A stretch of DNA of 5,190 nucleotides, taken from Anaerolineaceae bacterium. Its GTDB lineage: Bacteria; Chloroflexota; Anaerolineae; 4572-78. Below the pieces are notes generated by a model that made no database searches, was not told where the DNA came from, and saw only the letters and a list, made by a program, of their open reading frames with translations. Each line of letters starts with the position of its first letter. Position 1 is the stretch's first letter. The position numbers and the translations under genes were made by a program. The stretch is from positions 1-5,190 of the forward strand of contig JANTHQ010000182.1 in assembly GCA_024762375.1 (NCBI GenBank). Direction: 5' to 3'. Of the stretch, positions 5,167 through 5,190 are shown in pieces.

Positions 5167-5190
5167 GTTGAAGCACGGACATTCACCGTG

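Noticed and set aside
5132..5182. Upstream ATG at 5182 as the lipoprotein start
   Set aside because: It adds a polar, His-rich stretch before the signal peptide, has no properly spaced ribosome binding site, and covers a near-consensus promoter that ends at the internal ATG.

Overview
The window carries four genes, all on the minus strand, read from high to low coordinates: a predicted lipoprotein with a nuclease-like fold, a 77-residue two-helix membrane protein, a type IIA topoisomerase ATPase/TOPRIM subunit (GyrB/ParE family, complete), and its DNA-cleaving partner (GyrA/ParC family, cut off by the left window edge). No tRNA, rRNA, CRISPR array or transposase gene was seen.

The organism is probably a member of Chloroflexota (Anaerolineae or a relative). 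This is an inference from style. The lipoprotein has long Thr/Pro-rich stretches just after the lipid anchor and again at its C-terminus, which is common in that phylum. It sits next to a small GGAGLILLLW-type membrane protein, and the gene spacers are rich in GAATAGT/GAATGGG-like repeats and G/C-run hairpins. No phylogenetic marker was tested.

Layout on the + coordinates: 1-1612 gyrA/parC N-terminal 537 codons; 1613-1771 spacer filled by a nested inverted repeat resembling a MITE or REP-type element; 1772-3904 gyrB/parE; 3908-4163 regulatory spacer with a near-consensus sigma70-type promoter, two related 14-bp dyads and a possible second promoter; 4164-4397 two-helix membrane protein; 4397-5131 lipoprotein; 5132-5190 its promoter and nothing else recognisable.

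The topoisomerase pair is expected to form an A2B2 enzyme that uses ATP to pass one DNA duplex through another. Both halves keep the catalytic residues that can be checked. Whether the pair is gyrase or topoisomerase IV cannot be settled, because the GyrA C-terminal domain lies outside the window; the B subunit has some ParE-like positions. The lipoprotein and small membrane protein overlap by one base (TAATG) and look translationally coupled, as an envelope unit with its own promoter. That promoter is placed so that transcription should begin on the A of the start codon, implying a leaderless mRNA. There is no evident functional link between the envelope pair and the topoisomerase pair beyond shared orientation.

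The items most worth a second look are the nested palindrome between the two topoisomerase genes, the paired dyads upstream of gyrB, the degenerate active site of the nuclease-like lipoprotein with its leaderless promoter, and an extra segment of about 35-40 residues in the TOPRIM half of the B subunit.
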